DNA of 36,071 nucleotides from Cytophagales bacterium (GCA_013298865.1 JAAFJL010000038.1:1-36071); one strand, 5' to 3'; counted from the stretch's first letter, positions 25,126-33,927 are shown. The notes: a model not told the origin generated them from the sequence alone. Made by a program: numbers and translations.

Positions 25126-25141
25126 ATTAGCTTTTGGCAAA
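25126..25141 (+). repeat. Heptamer-type repeat in the murI leader
   Basis: ATTAGCT and TTTGGCA units (25126-25139). The 15 bases at 25127-25141 are identical to the minus strand of the ssb downstream repeat (11373-11387). Confidence 0.5.
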
Positions 25142-25166
25142 ATCGTAATCTTCAAAACTCTAAAAT

Positions 25167-25973
25167 ATGAATTCTGCTGCTCCGATTGGAATTTTTGATA
25201 GTGGCATAGGTGGGCTGACTGTCGCACATACTATTACAAAACTACTGCCCAACGAAAATATTATTTACTTCGGGGACACTGCCCATTTACCCTATGGCGA
25301 CAAATCCACGGCAGCGATTCAGGCATATTCTATCAAAATTTGTAATGTTTTATTACAACAAAAATGCAAGGTAATTGTGATTGCCTGTAACTCGGCATCG
25401 GCGGCGGCTTATGAGTTGGTTCGAGAATACGTTGGCTCTAAGGCAATGATTATCAATGTGATAGACCCAGTGGTGAATTTTATTGGAGAGAATTTTACCG
25501 AAAAAACCATTGGATTAATTGGTACAAAACAGACCGTAGGCTCTAATATTTACCTGAGAAAAACCAATGCTTTGAACCGTGATGTTCAATTGAAATCTTT
25601 AGCAACGCCACTGCTTGCACCGATGATTGAGGAAGGGTTTTTCAATAATAATATTTCGCAAAGTATTATCAATCAGTACCTCGAAAACCCTGAGCTTTCA
25701 GGAATAGAAGCCTTGATTTTGGGTTGTACACATTATCCGTTAATCAAAAAACAGATTGAAGATTTTTATCATAAATCGGTATCAGTTTTAGATACTTCTG
25801 AGATTGTAGCGAAATTTTTACAAAAATATCTATCTGATAATCAGTTACTTAACCCGATGAATGCACATATCAGGCACTTTTATGTATCTGATTATACAAC
25901 TTCATTTGAAAACTCGACCAAACTATTCTTTGGAGAACAAATCCACCTGGAACATTACCCACTTTGGGAATAG
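25167..25973 (+). CDS. murI: Glutamate racemase
   Basis: This 268-residue cytoplasmic enzyme makes D-glutamate for peptidoglycan without cofactor. The two catalytic cysteines lie in VIACNSASAAA (Cys74) and LILGCTHYPL (Cys187), with the substrate-binding GIFDSGIGGLTV at 8-19 and GDTAHLPYG at 36-44. The length is normal. It is monocistronic, with its own promoter and divergent from the sigma-factor gene. Its stop is followed within 8 bases by a degenerate heptamer array, and then by the perfect array of the convergent nuoN. Confidence 0.97.
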   Translation: MNSAAPIGIFDSGIGGLTVAHTITKLLPNENIIYFGDTAHLPYGDKSTAAIQAYSIKICNVLLQQKCKVIVIACNSASAAAYELVREYVGSKAMIINVIDPVVNFIGENFTEKTIGLIGTKQTVGSNIYLRKTNALNRDVQLKSLATPLLAPMIEEGFFNNNISQSIINQYLENPELSGIEALILGCTHYPLIKKQIEDFYHKSVSVLDTSEIVAKFLQKYLSDNQLLNPMNAHIRHFYVSDYTTSFENSTKLFFGEQIHLEHYPLWE

Positions 25974-25981
25974 GGTTTTTC

Positions 25982-26059
25982 AATTAGCAATTAGCAATAA
26001 ACAATTATCAGTTGGCAAGTAAACAGTTATCAGTAAACAATTATCAGTTACCAGTAAAA
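25982..26059 (+). repeat. Degenerate 7-bp-period array after murI
   Basis: Eleven heptamer units, with one extra base after the sixth, have consensus about ARTTAKC. They include two exact AATTAGC, two AATTATC, and AGTTATC, AGTTGGC, AGTTACC and AGTAAAC variants. The array lies in the opposite sense to the perfect array that follows, whose minus-strand unit is AGTTAGC. Confidence 0.7.
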
Positions 26060-26102
26060 TATTTTGAAAAATTGAACTTAAAATCTTCAAAGCGACTATT
26101 TT

Positions 26103-26200
26103 TAACTGCTAACTGCTAACTGCTAACTGCTAACTGCTAACTGCTAACTGCTAACTGCTAACTGCTAACTGCTAACTGCTAACTGCTAACTGCTAACTGC
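26103..26200 (-). repeat. Perfect 14-copy heptamer tandem repeat next to the nuoN stop
   Basis: Fourteen uninterrupted copies of TAACTGC (98 bases; minus-strand phase AGTTAGC) end two bases before the nuoN stop codon. Perfect identity over 98 bases shows recent expansion or active homogenisation. Because 7 is not a multiple of 3 and the unit contains TAG in one phase, read-through of nuoN would stop quickly. Confidence 0.95.
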
Positions 26201-26202
26201 TT

Positions 26203-27675
26203 TCAGATTTTTATCAACAAATTCATCAGCCAATCAGCTTTGAAGAAGAAGAGTAGGAGGGGAGTTGTCAGGAAAATTAGTAAAGCCCATTGTTCTATCG
26301 TGATGTTGATTTTAGCAGGAATTTCGTCCTCTGATTTTTTGAAAAACATCAAATACGGGATTTTGAGGTAGAAAAAGAGGGAAATTGCAGTATTAATTAA
26401 AGCAAAAACTAAAAGGAATAATAAGCTCTGATTGCCAGAATTTTGGTAGCTTTCCCACATGGCAGAAAAGATATTAAACTTAGCAAAAAAACCAGCCATT
26501 GGCGGAAGTCCAGCCAAAGAAATCATCACTAAAACTAACAGAATTCCGAGTAAAGCATTCTTGTAACCAAGTTTAATATACTTAGTCAAATCATAATTTT
26601 CATTGAAGTTTTCTCCTACAATATCGACCATCAAGAAGACTAAATGATTGCTGAAAAGGTAAATTATCAGGAAAAAAACCAAGGCATTCATGCTATTTTC
26701 TGAAAGAACCGCCAAGCCAATCAGAATAAAACCGACCTGAGCAATAGACGAATACGCCAAAAGTCTTTTTGCATCTTTTTGCCAAATTGCCGTGAAATTC
26801 CCTACCAGAATACTCAAACCAGAAATGAAACAAGTGGCAGTTTTCAAATCTGTTGGAAGAGCAAAATATAACCTCATTAAAGCTAAAACTGCAGCAACCT
26901 TCGGGGCAACTGATAAAAAAGCAACTAAATGTGGGGGTGCGGCTTGGTAAATATCGGGCGTCCAAACATGAAAAGGAACTGCCGAAAGTTTGAAAAGAAA
27001 TCCACTGATTGTCAGGAAGATAGCCACATAAACAACTACTGGATTGATTAGCGAAATACCTCTACTAAACTCAGGATTTGCTACATTAAGCGTTCCCGTA
27101 ATACCATAAAGCAAAGACATTCCGTACAACATTACTGCCGAAGCAGCTACGCCAAATAAAAGGTATTTTAGACCAGCTTCAGAGCTAAATCTGTCCTTTT
27201 TGAGGGATGCTAAAAGATAAGAAGCGATTGAGACGGTTTCCAAAGAAATGTAAATCATGAGTAGATTTATTGCCATAGTTAGGATATTTAGCCCTAAAGT
27301 CAATCCTACGAATAAAATATAAAACTCGCTTTTAACCTCTTTTTTTGTAACGTATATATGAATGAGTGTAAGTAGCCCAGAGATGGCAATTAAGCATTTA
27401 AAAAGAATTGCTTTGGCATCAATAAAAAGCATTTTATTGAAGAGGAATAGACCTTCTTCAAACAAAAGGAACTGCTGGGCAACTTGATAGAAATTAATTG
27501 CTAAGACAACCAGTGTAGAATGCAACATCCAAATCTGAGCGTTTACTTTATCCGTAGATTTATGTTGAAATAAATCAATGATTATTAAGCCCAAAAAAGC
27601 GAAAGACAGCAAAACCTCTGGGATAAAGAAAGATAAGCTATTGAAGATATTGTCTAATTGTGATTGTAGTTCCAA
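26203..27675 (-). CDS. nuoN: NADH-quinone oxidoreductase subunit N
   Basis: This 490-residue polytopic inner-membrane subunit is one of three antiporter-like proton channels of complex I. About 14 helices are visible. The antiporter-family signatures are present: ISLETVSIASYLLASLKKDRF with the glutamate of TM5, then SAVPFHVWTPDIYQAAP, LLAYSSIAQVG, and LAGLPPMAGFFAKF. The length matches the family (485 in E. coli). The gene is separated from nuoM by an opposite-strand histidine kinase, while nuoL-M-N are normally contiguous. Its stop codon TGA is followed after two bases by a 14-copy heptamer array. It starts with ATG and is divergent from the kinase. Confidence 0.96.
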   Translation of the reverse strand: MELQSQLDNIFNSLSFFIPEVLLSFAFLGLIIIDLFQHKSTDKVNAQIWMLHSTLVVLAINFYQVAQQFLLFEEGLFLFNKMLFIDAKAILFKCLIAISGLLTLIHIYVTKKEVKSEFYILFVGLTLGLNILTMAINLLMIYISLETVSIASYLLASLKKDRFSSEAGLKYLLFGVAASAVMLYGMSLLYGITGTLNVANPEFSRGISLINPVVVYVAIFLTISGFLFKLSAVPFHVWTPDIYQAAPPHLVAFLSVAPKVAAVLALMRLYFALPTDLKTATCFISGLSILVGNFTAIWQKDAKRLLAYSSIAQVGFILIGLAVLSENSMNALVFFLIIYLFSNHLVFLMVDIVGENFNENYDLTKYIKLGYKNALLGILLVLVMISLAGLPPMAGFFAKFNIFSAMWESYQNSGNQSLLFLLVFALINTAISLFFYLKIPYLMFFKKSEDEIPAKINITIEQWALLIFLTTPLLLFFFKADWLMNLLIKI

Positions 27676-27857
27676 GTGAAAAAAATTTATTTCAACGATG
27701 AATTATAGATTTTCAAAAATTATATACAAAAAAATATTAACTTGCATTATCTTTTATAAAAATGAATTTTGGTATATTATCACTTTGTAAATGAAAGATT
27801 TTGCAATTTACAGAGAAAAGATTGCTTTTTTAACATGAAGACTTCTATCACTCAAAA

Positions 27858-28883
27858 ATGAAAAATTACAAACAAGTTTATTGGCTCATTCAGGTAGTTT
27901 GCTGGGGTATTATAGCATTAATATCTACAAAATATTACAGTGCAATTGAAATTACGTTAATTTCCAAAGAATGGTATTTTGTAATTATATTTTTGGGAGG
28001 GATTATCTCTTCACACGTATATAATCTGATTTTAAATAACAAAGAACCAGACAGTATTACATTAAACCAGTTTATCCTATATCCTTTAGTAGGGGCATTA
28101 TCAATTGGGTTAATTTACATGATAGCTGATGTTTCCTTTTCTTATGTTCACAGGAGTTTTTCGGGCTTGATTTTAATTTATTTGGATGACTTTTGGACGA
28201 TATTACCGTGGTTTTTCTTTTATCATTTGTATAGATATGCCTCTATTTATCAGGACAATAAAAAACGGAAACTTGAAGTAGAGGATATGCTAAAAATGTC
28301 AGAGTTAGAACATTTGAAGCGACAATTGAACCCTCATTTTTTATTTAATGCCCTCAATAGCATTAAATCCCTTACCATCAGCGACAGTAAGCACGCACGT
28401 GAGGCAATCACACAACTATCTGATTTACTGAGACTTTCCTTGAATTTGGGAGAACAAAAGAAGGCTCGTTTGGGTGATGAAATAAAAATTTGTCAGGATT
28501 ATTTAGCCCTGGAAAAAATCAGATACGAAAAACGACTTAGTTACCATTTTCAAGTGAATGAGTCAGATATTGAGTCGCTTATTATTCCGATGGTGCTACA
28601 TACTTTGGTTGAAAATGCTATCAAACATGGTATCGAGAAAACTAAATTAGGGGGACAAATAAACATTTCTTCAGAGATAAAAGAGAAAGTTTTAATACTA
28701 AAAGTTGAAAACTCTGGGACTTATCAACCAAAGGATAAGACACCACGGGGAGGAATTGGCTTAGAAAACCTGAGAAAACGTTTGGAAATTTATTATCCTA
28801 ATACCTCAAGTTTTGAAATTGAAAACGGAGGTATCGGAGTAATAGCAACCATAAAAGTCCCTGTGGAATGGGGACAGGATTAG
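27858..28883 (+). CDS. LytS/YehU-type sensor histidine kinase
   Basis: This 341-residue inner-membrane sensor has four hydrophobic helices (about 7-26, 38-58, 71-92 and 102-128), a short linker, and a His_kinase/HATPase module. The phospho-acceptor His160 lies in LNPHFLFNALNSIKSL, with the N-box in LVENAIKHGIEK and a glycine box GGIGLENLRKRL. Such kinases normally pair with an adjacent LytTR regulator, but none is next to it here. It occupies the plus strand between nuoM and nuoN, and its TAG stop overlaps the nuoM TAA stop (28880-28883). The signal is unknown; a link to respiration is only suggested by position. Confidence 0.93.
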   Translation: MKNYKQVYWLIQVVCWGIIALISTKYYSAIEITLISKEWYFVIIFLGGIISSHVYNLILNNKEPDSITLNQFILYPLVGALSIGLIYMIADVSFSYVHRSFSGLILIYLDDFWTILPWFFFYHLYRYASIYQDNKKRKLEVEDMLKMSELEHLKRQLNPHFLFNALNSIKSLTISDSKHAREAITQLSDLLRLSLNLGEQKKARLGDEIKICQDYLALEKIRYEKRLSYHFQVNESDIESLIIPMVLHTLVENAIKHGIEKTKLGGQINISSEIKEKVLILKVENSGTYQPKDKTPRGGIGLENLRKRLEIYYPNTSSFEIENGGIGVIATIKVPVEWGQD

Positions 28884-30532
28884 GGGACTAAAAATGCTCC
28901 TACTGTCTGATTCGTAATATCAAAAAGTAAGTGTGGGAAAATGCCAAAAAGTAGGGCTAAAATGGCTAACGAAACTAACATAAGTTGCTCTCTATCAGAC
29001 AAATCTGAGATTGATTCTGGATTTTTACTGACCCAGAATTTACCCAAAAACATCTTCTGAAAAGTCCATAAAAAGTAAGCTGCCCCCAAAACTAAACCTA
29101 ATGTAGCAACACCAGATAACCAGTTTGGTAAAAGTTCACTATTGAAACCTCCCATCAAAGAAAAGAACTCTCCGATAAATCCTGAAAAAGCAGGTAACCC
29201 CAAAGAAGCAAAAAAAGCAATAGCAGTGAGTACCGTAAACTGAGGCATTTTTTGTGCTAAACCTCTATAATTTTCAATCTGGCGGTCGTGTGTACGGCTG
29301 TACAAAACGCCTACCAACAAGAATAGCATTGCAGAAAGAATTCCGTGCGAAAACATCTGATAAATTGCTCCATTAATGCCCTCAGAGGTCAGAGAAGCCA
29401 TTCCGAGTAAAACAAAACCCATGTGAGAAACCGAAGAATAGGCAATCATCCGCTTTAAATCCCTCATCGAAAGAGCATTGTAAGCTCCGTAAATGATTGA
29501 GATTACTCCCAAGATTCCGACTAAAAAAGCATAATGATTGGCAGCGTCTGGAAAGATAGAATAAGCAATTCGGTAAAAACCATATCCGCCAATTTTTAGT
29601 AAAACTCCCGCCAATACCACAGACACTGGAGTTGGTGCTTCCACGTGGGCATCGGGCAACCATGTGTGCAAAGGAACCATGGGAAGTTTAACAGCAAAAC
29701 CTAAGAAAACCAACAGGAAGGCAATCATCCTGATGGGTGTTCCGTGCCAGTTAGCACCAGAAACGGTACTCAACCAAGATTCAGGAACGAAATTGGCGGT
29801 ATCAGAAAGGTAAAAGAAATTGAAAGTATGAACTTGATTGACAGCTTCAATTTTTCCAGAACGAAGCATTTCTTGAACTTGTCCAATAATTTCTGGCGTT
29901 GCTTGTAATTTATTGGTAATTAAACCAAGATTCAATGCTGTTTCTACTGGGTCAATTGCCGCAATGTACAGAGCAATCATTACTACCAAAATCAACAAAG
30001 AACCTACCAGCGTATAAATGAAAAATTTTATGGAAGCATAATCACGGCGTGGACCACCCCAAAGACCAATCAAGAAGTACATCGGAAGCAGCATAAATTC
30101 AAAAAATAGGTAGAACAAAAAGAAATCTAATGCCACAAAACAGCCCATGATGGCACTGGTAAGCAATAAATACAAGCCAAAATAAGCTCGTTGGCGTTCT
30201 TGAATCTCGAAAGAAGAAATTGCCCCAATTAACATCACAATTCCTGTTAGCAAAACCAATGGCAAACTGGCTCCGTCTATTGCCAAAATATAATCAATTG
30301 AAACTGTTCCGAGATTTCCCATCGGTAAGGTAATCCAATCCATCTGTTCCAAAAATTGATAACTGGCAGAATGCGTATCAAAATTTTTATAAAGTATTAG
30401 GCTCAGAAATAATTCTATTACACAGATAATTACGGTTATCCATTTGAAATAACGAGTGTATTGCTCTGGTAAACAGACAATTAGCAATGAAGCAATCAAT
30501 GGTAAAAATATGAGTATCGAAAGAATTGGCAT
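28880..30532 (-). CDS. nuoM: NADH-quinone oxidoreductase subunit M
   Basis: This 550-residue inner-membrane proton-channel subunit of complex I has about 14 helices. Signatures are FFEFMLLPMYFLIGLWGG with the conserved TM5 glutamate, VKLPMVPLHTWLPDAHVEAP, LLKIGGYGFYRI, MIAYSSVSHMGFV, and GLPAFSGFIGEF. It carries a hydrophilic insertion (about residues 200-275) before the LPMVPLHTW helix, larger than in E. coli NuoM. It lies 68 bases after nuoL. Its stop overlaps the stop of the convergent histidine kinase. Confidence 0.96.
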   Translation of the reverse strand: MPILSILIFLPLIASLLIVCLPEQYTRYFKWITVIICVIELFLSLILYKNFDTHSASYQFLEQMDWITLPMGNLGTVSIDYILAIDGASLPLVLLTGIVMLIGAISSFEIQERQRAYFGLYLLLTSAIMGCFVALDFFLFYLFFEFMLLPMYFLIGLWGGPRRDYASIKFFIYTLVGSLLILVVMIALYIAAIDPVETALNLGLITNKLQATPEIIGQVQEMLRSGKIEAVNQVHTFNFFYLSDTANFVPESWLSTVSGANWHGTPIRMIAFLLVFLGFAVKLPMVPLHTWLPDAHVEAPTPVSVVLAGVLLKIGGYGFYRIAYSIFPDAANHYAFLVGILGVISIIYGAYNALSMRDLKRMIAYSSVSHMGFVLLGMASLTSEGINGAIYQMFSHGILSAMLFLLVGVLYSRTHDRQIENYRGLAQKMPQFTVLTAIAFFASLGLPAFSGFIGEFFSLMGGFNSELLPNWLSGVATLGLVLGAAYFLWTFQKMFLGKFWVSKNPESISDLSDREQLMLVSLAILALLFGIFPHLLFDITNQTVGAFLVP

Positions 30533-30600
30533 TGATAATTATGGTTTTGCCCAAAGGTTTCTAAGGGCGAATTGACACAAGTTTTTATTGTAAAGTAGAA

Positions 30601-32505
30601 TCAAAAAGCCATGAAAATAATCATTGATAGAATTCCAAGAAAGGCAGCTACAAAATACCATTGTACTTTTCCGTTTTGGAAATGCTGAGTTACCCTCCCG
30701 ACAGACCCCACAATTGCGGCTGAACCATTAGGAATTCCATCTATAAAACTGCGGTCGAACCATGCAATTATTTGTGCAAAAACAACTTGAAGTTTAGCTA
30801 AATAATTCACAGAGTTATCCACAATTTTTGAATCAAATGTGTGCAAAAAATGTGCAAAACTAAGGGTTGATTTTACAAAAATTGAATCATAAAAACTATC
30901 CATAGTGTTAATATGGGGCATTTTTATGCCAAATTGTTGATAAGTAAGCCAACCAGTTAATAATCCTAATCCAATGGCAAAATATTCAGAAATGGCATCA
31001 TATTTCCAAGTTGAAACTACGGGAATTTCGACTAAAAAAACCTTCGTTAATATTGTCCCCAAACCAATAATTGAAGCTAACGCCAGCAAAATTATCGGCA
31101 AGTTTAAGAAGATATTTCTTTCTTGAATAGTAGAAATATTGACCTTTTCATTTCTAAAGTTTCCTACAAAAATGAATAAAATTTGTCTGATTGAATAAAA
31201 AGCTGTCATCGAAATTCCCAAAATAATGGCAAAAGGAAAAACCCAAGTCCATTGAGAATGCTGCTGAAGGGCAAAATCGAAGGCAACTTTCAGGATAGAG
31301 AATTTTGTTTCTGCTCCCGTTGTAAACGGAAGTCCCATTAAAGCCGCCGAGCAAATCGTAAAACAGACAAAAATGATAGGTGTTTTCTTTGCCAAACCAC
31401 CCATTAATCGCATATCTTGGGCATCAAAAACCTCGCCCGTCTGATGCAAAGCGTGTATGATTGCCCCTGCACACAAGAACAATCCAGCCTTGAAAAACGC
31501 ATGACTAAACAAATGTCCAAAAGCAGCTTCTCCATTGATACTCAGGGCAATAGCTACAACCATTAGTCCCAATTGTGAGACCGTAGAATAAGCAAGCGTC
31601 TTTTTAATATCAGTTTGAAAAATAGCATAAAACGCACCCATCAACATCGTGATTGTTCCGATAACAGCAATGACAATTTTTGCATCAACTGTGAGAACTG
31701 GATGAATCCTTACTAACATAAAAATCCCCGCAGCGACCATCGTAGCAGCATGAATCAATGCCGAAACTGGCGTTGGACCTTCCATGGCATCGGGTAGCCA
31801 AGTATGTAAGGGAAACTGAGCAGATTTTCCGATACATCCACAAAAAAGCAACAGTCCAGTTGCCGTCAATAATGTAGGATTTATTTGTGTGAAATCAAGA
31901 TGACTAATTGCAGTTAAACTATTGGTTTTCAGTAAGTAAAAAGCTAAAAATATACCTAACAAAAAACCTGCATCTCCAATTCTATTCATCAAAAATGCCT
32001 TCTTGGCAGCTTGGTTAGGGGCATGGCTTTCGTACCAAAAACCAATCAAAAGATAAGAACTCAGTCCGACTAATTCCCAAAAAGCATACATCACAAAAAG
32101 GCTATCCGTCAGGACGATTCCCAGCATTGAAAAAACAAAAAGATTGAGATAGGCAAAGTAGCGAAAAAGGTCACGATCATGGTGCATATATTCCAAAGAA
32201 AATAGTTGCACCAAAAGGGCGACAACATTCACCACAAAAAGCATTGTAAGGGTATAATGGTCAATCAGGAAACTAAAAATATAGGAATCTTTTCCGAGCG
32301 TAAACCAATTAAAATTTAGGGTAATCCTTTGTAAATCAGTATTATAGTTTACGAAAAATAGAATGGACAAGCCCAGATTTACGAAAGCTCCAGCAATAGA
32401 AAGCCAACCAGAAAGGGCGTTGTGTTTTCTTCCCAATGAAAATATTATCAAAGAAACCAGCAAAGGGGTTAGTAATATTGACCAAGAGGTTATTTCGGGG
32501 GACAT
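30601..32505 (-). CDS. nuoL: NADH-quinone oxidoreductase subunit L
   Basis: This 634-residue distal membrane-arm subunit of complex I is an antiporter-like channel, with the long lateral helix at its C-terminus. Signatures are FFAFWELVGLSSYLLIGFW-like (here AFWELVGLSSYLLIG), AQFPLHTWLPDAMEGPTPV, STVSQLGLMVVA, and HAFFKAGLFLCAGAIIHA. The length matches NuoL (613 in E. coli). It is the first gene of the nuoL-nuoM pair on the minus strand and is divergent from the thioesterase with a 113-base shared promoter region. The upstream nuo genes are outside the window. Confidence 0.96.
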   Translation of the reverse strand: MSPEITSWSILLTPLLVSLIIFSLGRKHNALSGWLSIAGAFVNLGLSILFFVNYNTDLQRITLNFNWFTLGKDSYIFSFLIDHYTLTMLFVVNVVALLVQLFSLEYMHHDRDLFRYFAYLNLFVFSMLGIVLTDSLFVMYAFWELVGLSSYLLIGFWYESHAPNQAAKKAFLMNRIGDAGFLLGIFLAFYLLKTNSLTAISHLDFTQINPTLLTATGLLLFCGCIGKSAQFPLHTWLPDAMEGPTPVSALIHAATMVAAGIFMLVRIHPVLTVDAKIVIAVIGTITMLMGAFYAIFQTDIKKTLAYSTVSQLGLMVVAIALSINGEAAFGHLFSHAFFKAGLFLCAGAIIHALHQTGEVFDAQDMRLMGGLAKKTPIIFVCFTICSAALMGLPFTTGAETKFSILKVAFDFALQQHSQWTWVFPFAIILGISMTAFYSIRQILFIFVGNFRNEKVNISTIQERNIFLNLPIILLALASIIGLGTILTKVFLVEIPVVSTWKYDAISEYFAIGLGLLTGWLTYQQFGIKMPHINTMDSFYDSIFVKSTLSFAHFLHTFDSKIVDNSVNYLAKLQVVFAQIIAWFDRSFIDGIPNGSAAIVGSVGRVTQHFQNGKVQWYFVAAFLGILSMIIFMAF

Positions 32506-32618
32506 TCTTTGGTGGCTTTTGTTCCGTAAAATGCGTTAGAATCAGTGAATTTTCACACAAATATCCTTTACTTTGTCGTAAAAAACAATCTTTCTTCCAT
32601 ATACGAACGCAATTACCC

Positions 32619-33173
32619 ATGACAATTCCTAAGCCAGTGAGTTACTCTCGGACAACGATTACAGAGTTAATGATTCCTTCGTATGCTAATTTTGGAGGAA
32701 AAATACACGGAGGTATTTTGTTGTCATTGATGGACAAAGTTGCTTATGTATGTGCAGCCAAGCACGCAGGTACGTATGTAGTGACGGTTTCGGTTGACAA
32801 TGTGGAGTTCCGTCAGCCAGTTGAAGTTGGCGAATTGGTCTCACTTCATGCCTCCGTGAATTATGTTGGTAGGTCTTCGCTAATTATCGGAATTCGGGTA
32901 ATTTCAGAAAATATTAAGTCTGGAAGTTGCAAGCATACGAATACTTCTTATTTCACGATGGTTGCCAAAGATGAAAACGGACAACCCACCGAAGTACCCG
33001 CTTTGGTTTTGGAAGATCAAAATGATATTAGGAGATTTTTAGAATCTTTGAAACGGAAAGAAATCAAAAACTCCTACAAAGAACTTTTAGACAATGCCAA
33101 AACAAGTATGGAAATAGAAGAAAATCTACATTTACTCGAAAATGAACGCTGTGTAATTGCAAACAAGCCATAG
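32619..33173 (+). CDS. Acyl-CoA thioesterase (hotdog, YciA/BACH type)
   Basis: This 184-residue cytoplasmic hydrolase of acyl-CoA starts at the ATG giving MTIPKPVSYSRT. A longer in-frame reading from 32436 would overlap nuoL on the other strand and carry no recognisable sequence. Hotdog signatures are FGGKIHGGILLSLMDKVAY (Asp or Gly loop of the active site), VDNVEFRQPVEVGE, and VNYVGRSSLIIGI. It is close in form to YciA/acyl-CoA hydrolases, with a C-terminal helix-rich extension. Its stop is followed by 170 bases with AT-rich inverted repeats before the next gene. Confidence 0.93.
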   Translation: MTIPKPVSYSRTTITELMIPSYANFGGKIHGGILLSLMDKVAYVCAAKHAGTYVVTVSVDNVEFRQPVEVGELVSLHASVNYVGRSSLIIGIRVISENIKSGSCKHTNTSYFTMVAKDENGQPTEVPALVLEDQNDIRRFLESLKRKEIKNSYKELLDNAKTSMEIEENLHLLENERCVIANKP

Positions 33174-33343
33174 TTTGTTTGAACCTTGCCTTTTCTTGAT
33201 TAGTTTTATGTTTAGAATTAATTAAATCAAAAAATCAATTTAATACCCTGTTATTTTAATACCTAAAATTAAAATGATGGAATTTTAAAATACGAGTAGT
33301 TTTTAAAACCCATAAAAACAATTTATCCATTAACACTCTCATA

Positions 33344-33889
33344 ATGAAAGCATTAAGAATTATATTAATTACTTTGGCAGTATTAGCAACCGCCTTTATT
33401 GGATTCAAGTTTTTTAATACGGGTAAAGTACTAAGTCCGTCTGCAACAGCAACTTTCGATAAAAATGGATTACAAGTAAACGTTGATTATTGTCAACCAT
33501 CCAAAAAAGATAGATTGATTTTTGGTGAAGAAAATGACAAAGCACTCGTTCCTTATGGTAAATGGTGGCGTACAGGTGCAAATGAGGCTACAATCATAAA
33601 ATTTAACAAAGACGTAACCATTGGCGGACAGCCACTGAGAGCGGGAGAATATACGCTATTTACCATTCCGTCGGCAACAGATTGGACAATAATAATTAAT
33701 CAAGAAGTAGGACAATGGGGACTTTCTTATGAACCTAAAAATGATGTTCTGAAAGCCGTGGCAAGTTCTGCCAAGGTATCAGGTTCACAAGAAATGTTTC
33801 AGATAGATTTCAAAGAACAACCAGACGGAACTGACATGATTTTGTCTTGGGATACCACAGAAGTTACCGTTCCGATTAGGACAAAATAG
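33344..33889 (+). CDS. DUF2911-family protein, membrane-anchored
   Basis: This 181-residue protein has an N-terminal transmembrane or signal helix (about 4-24), then the DUF2911 beta domain. Marks are VNVDYCQPSKKDRLIFGE, VPYGKWWRTGANEATII, LRAGEYTLFTIP, and WTIIINQEVGQWGLSY. DUF2911 is a common Bacteroidota periplasmic domain with no known activity. The start ATG follows a CTCATA context. A heptamer array begins three bases after its TAG stop. Confidence 0.9.
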   Translation: MKALRIILITLAVLATAFIGFKFFNTGKVLSPSATATFDKNGLQVNVDYCQPSKKDRLIFGEENDKALVPYGKWWRTGANEATIIKFNKDVTIGGQPLRAGEYTLFTIPSATDWTIIINQEVGQWGLSYEPKNDVLKAVASSAKVSGSQEMFQIDFKEQPDGTDMILSWDTTEVTVPIRTK

Positions 33890-33892
33890 GAA

Positions 33893-33927
33893 TGAGCCTT
33901 GAGATATGAGCTACGAGCAATGAAAAT
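33893..33927 (+). repeat. 7-bp-period repeat after the DUF2911 gene
   Basis: Five heptamers, TGAGCCT, TGAGATA, TGAGCTA, CGAGCAA and TGAAAAT, begin three bases after the stop codon. Consensus TGAGNTA matches the minus strand of the ileS internal repeat (TGAGGTA). Confidence 0.6.

Noticed and set aside
26103..26200. CRISPR array
   Set aside because: The period is 7 bases with no spacers, and no cas genes are present.
32436..32618. N-terminal extension of the thioesterase
   Set aside because: The extra 61 residues overlap nuoL on the other strand and contain no domain-like sequence; the ATG at 32619 begins the conserved part.
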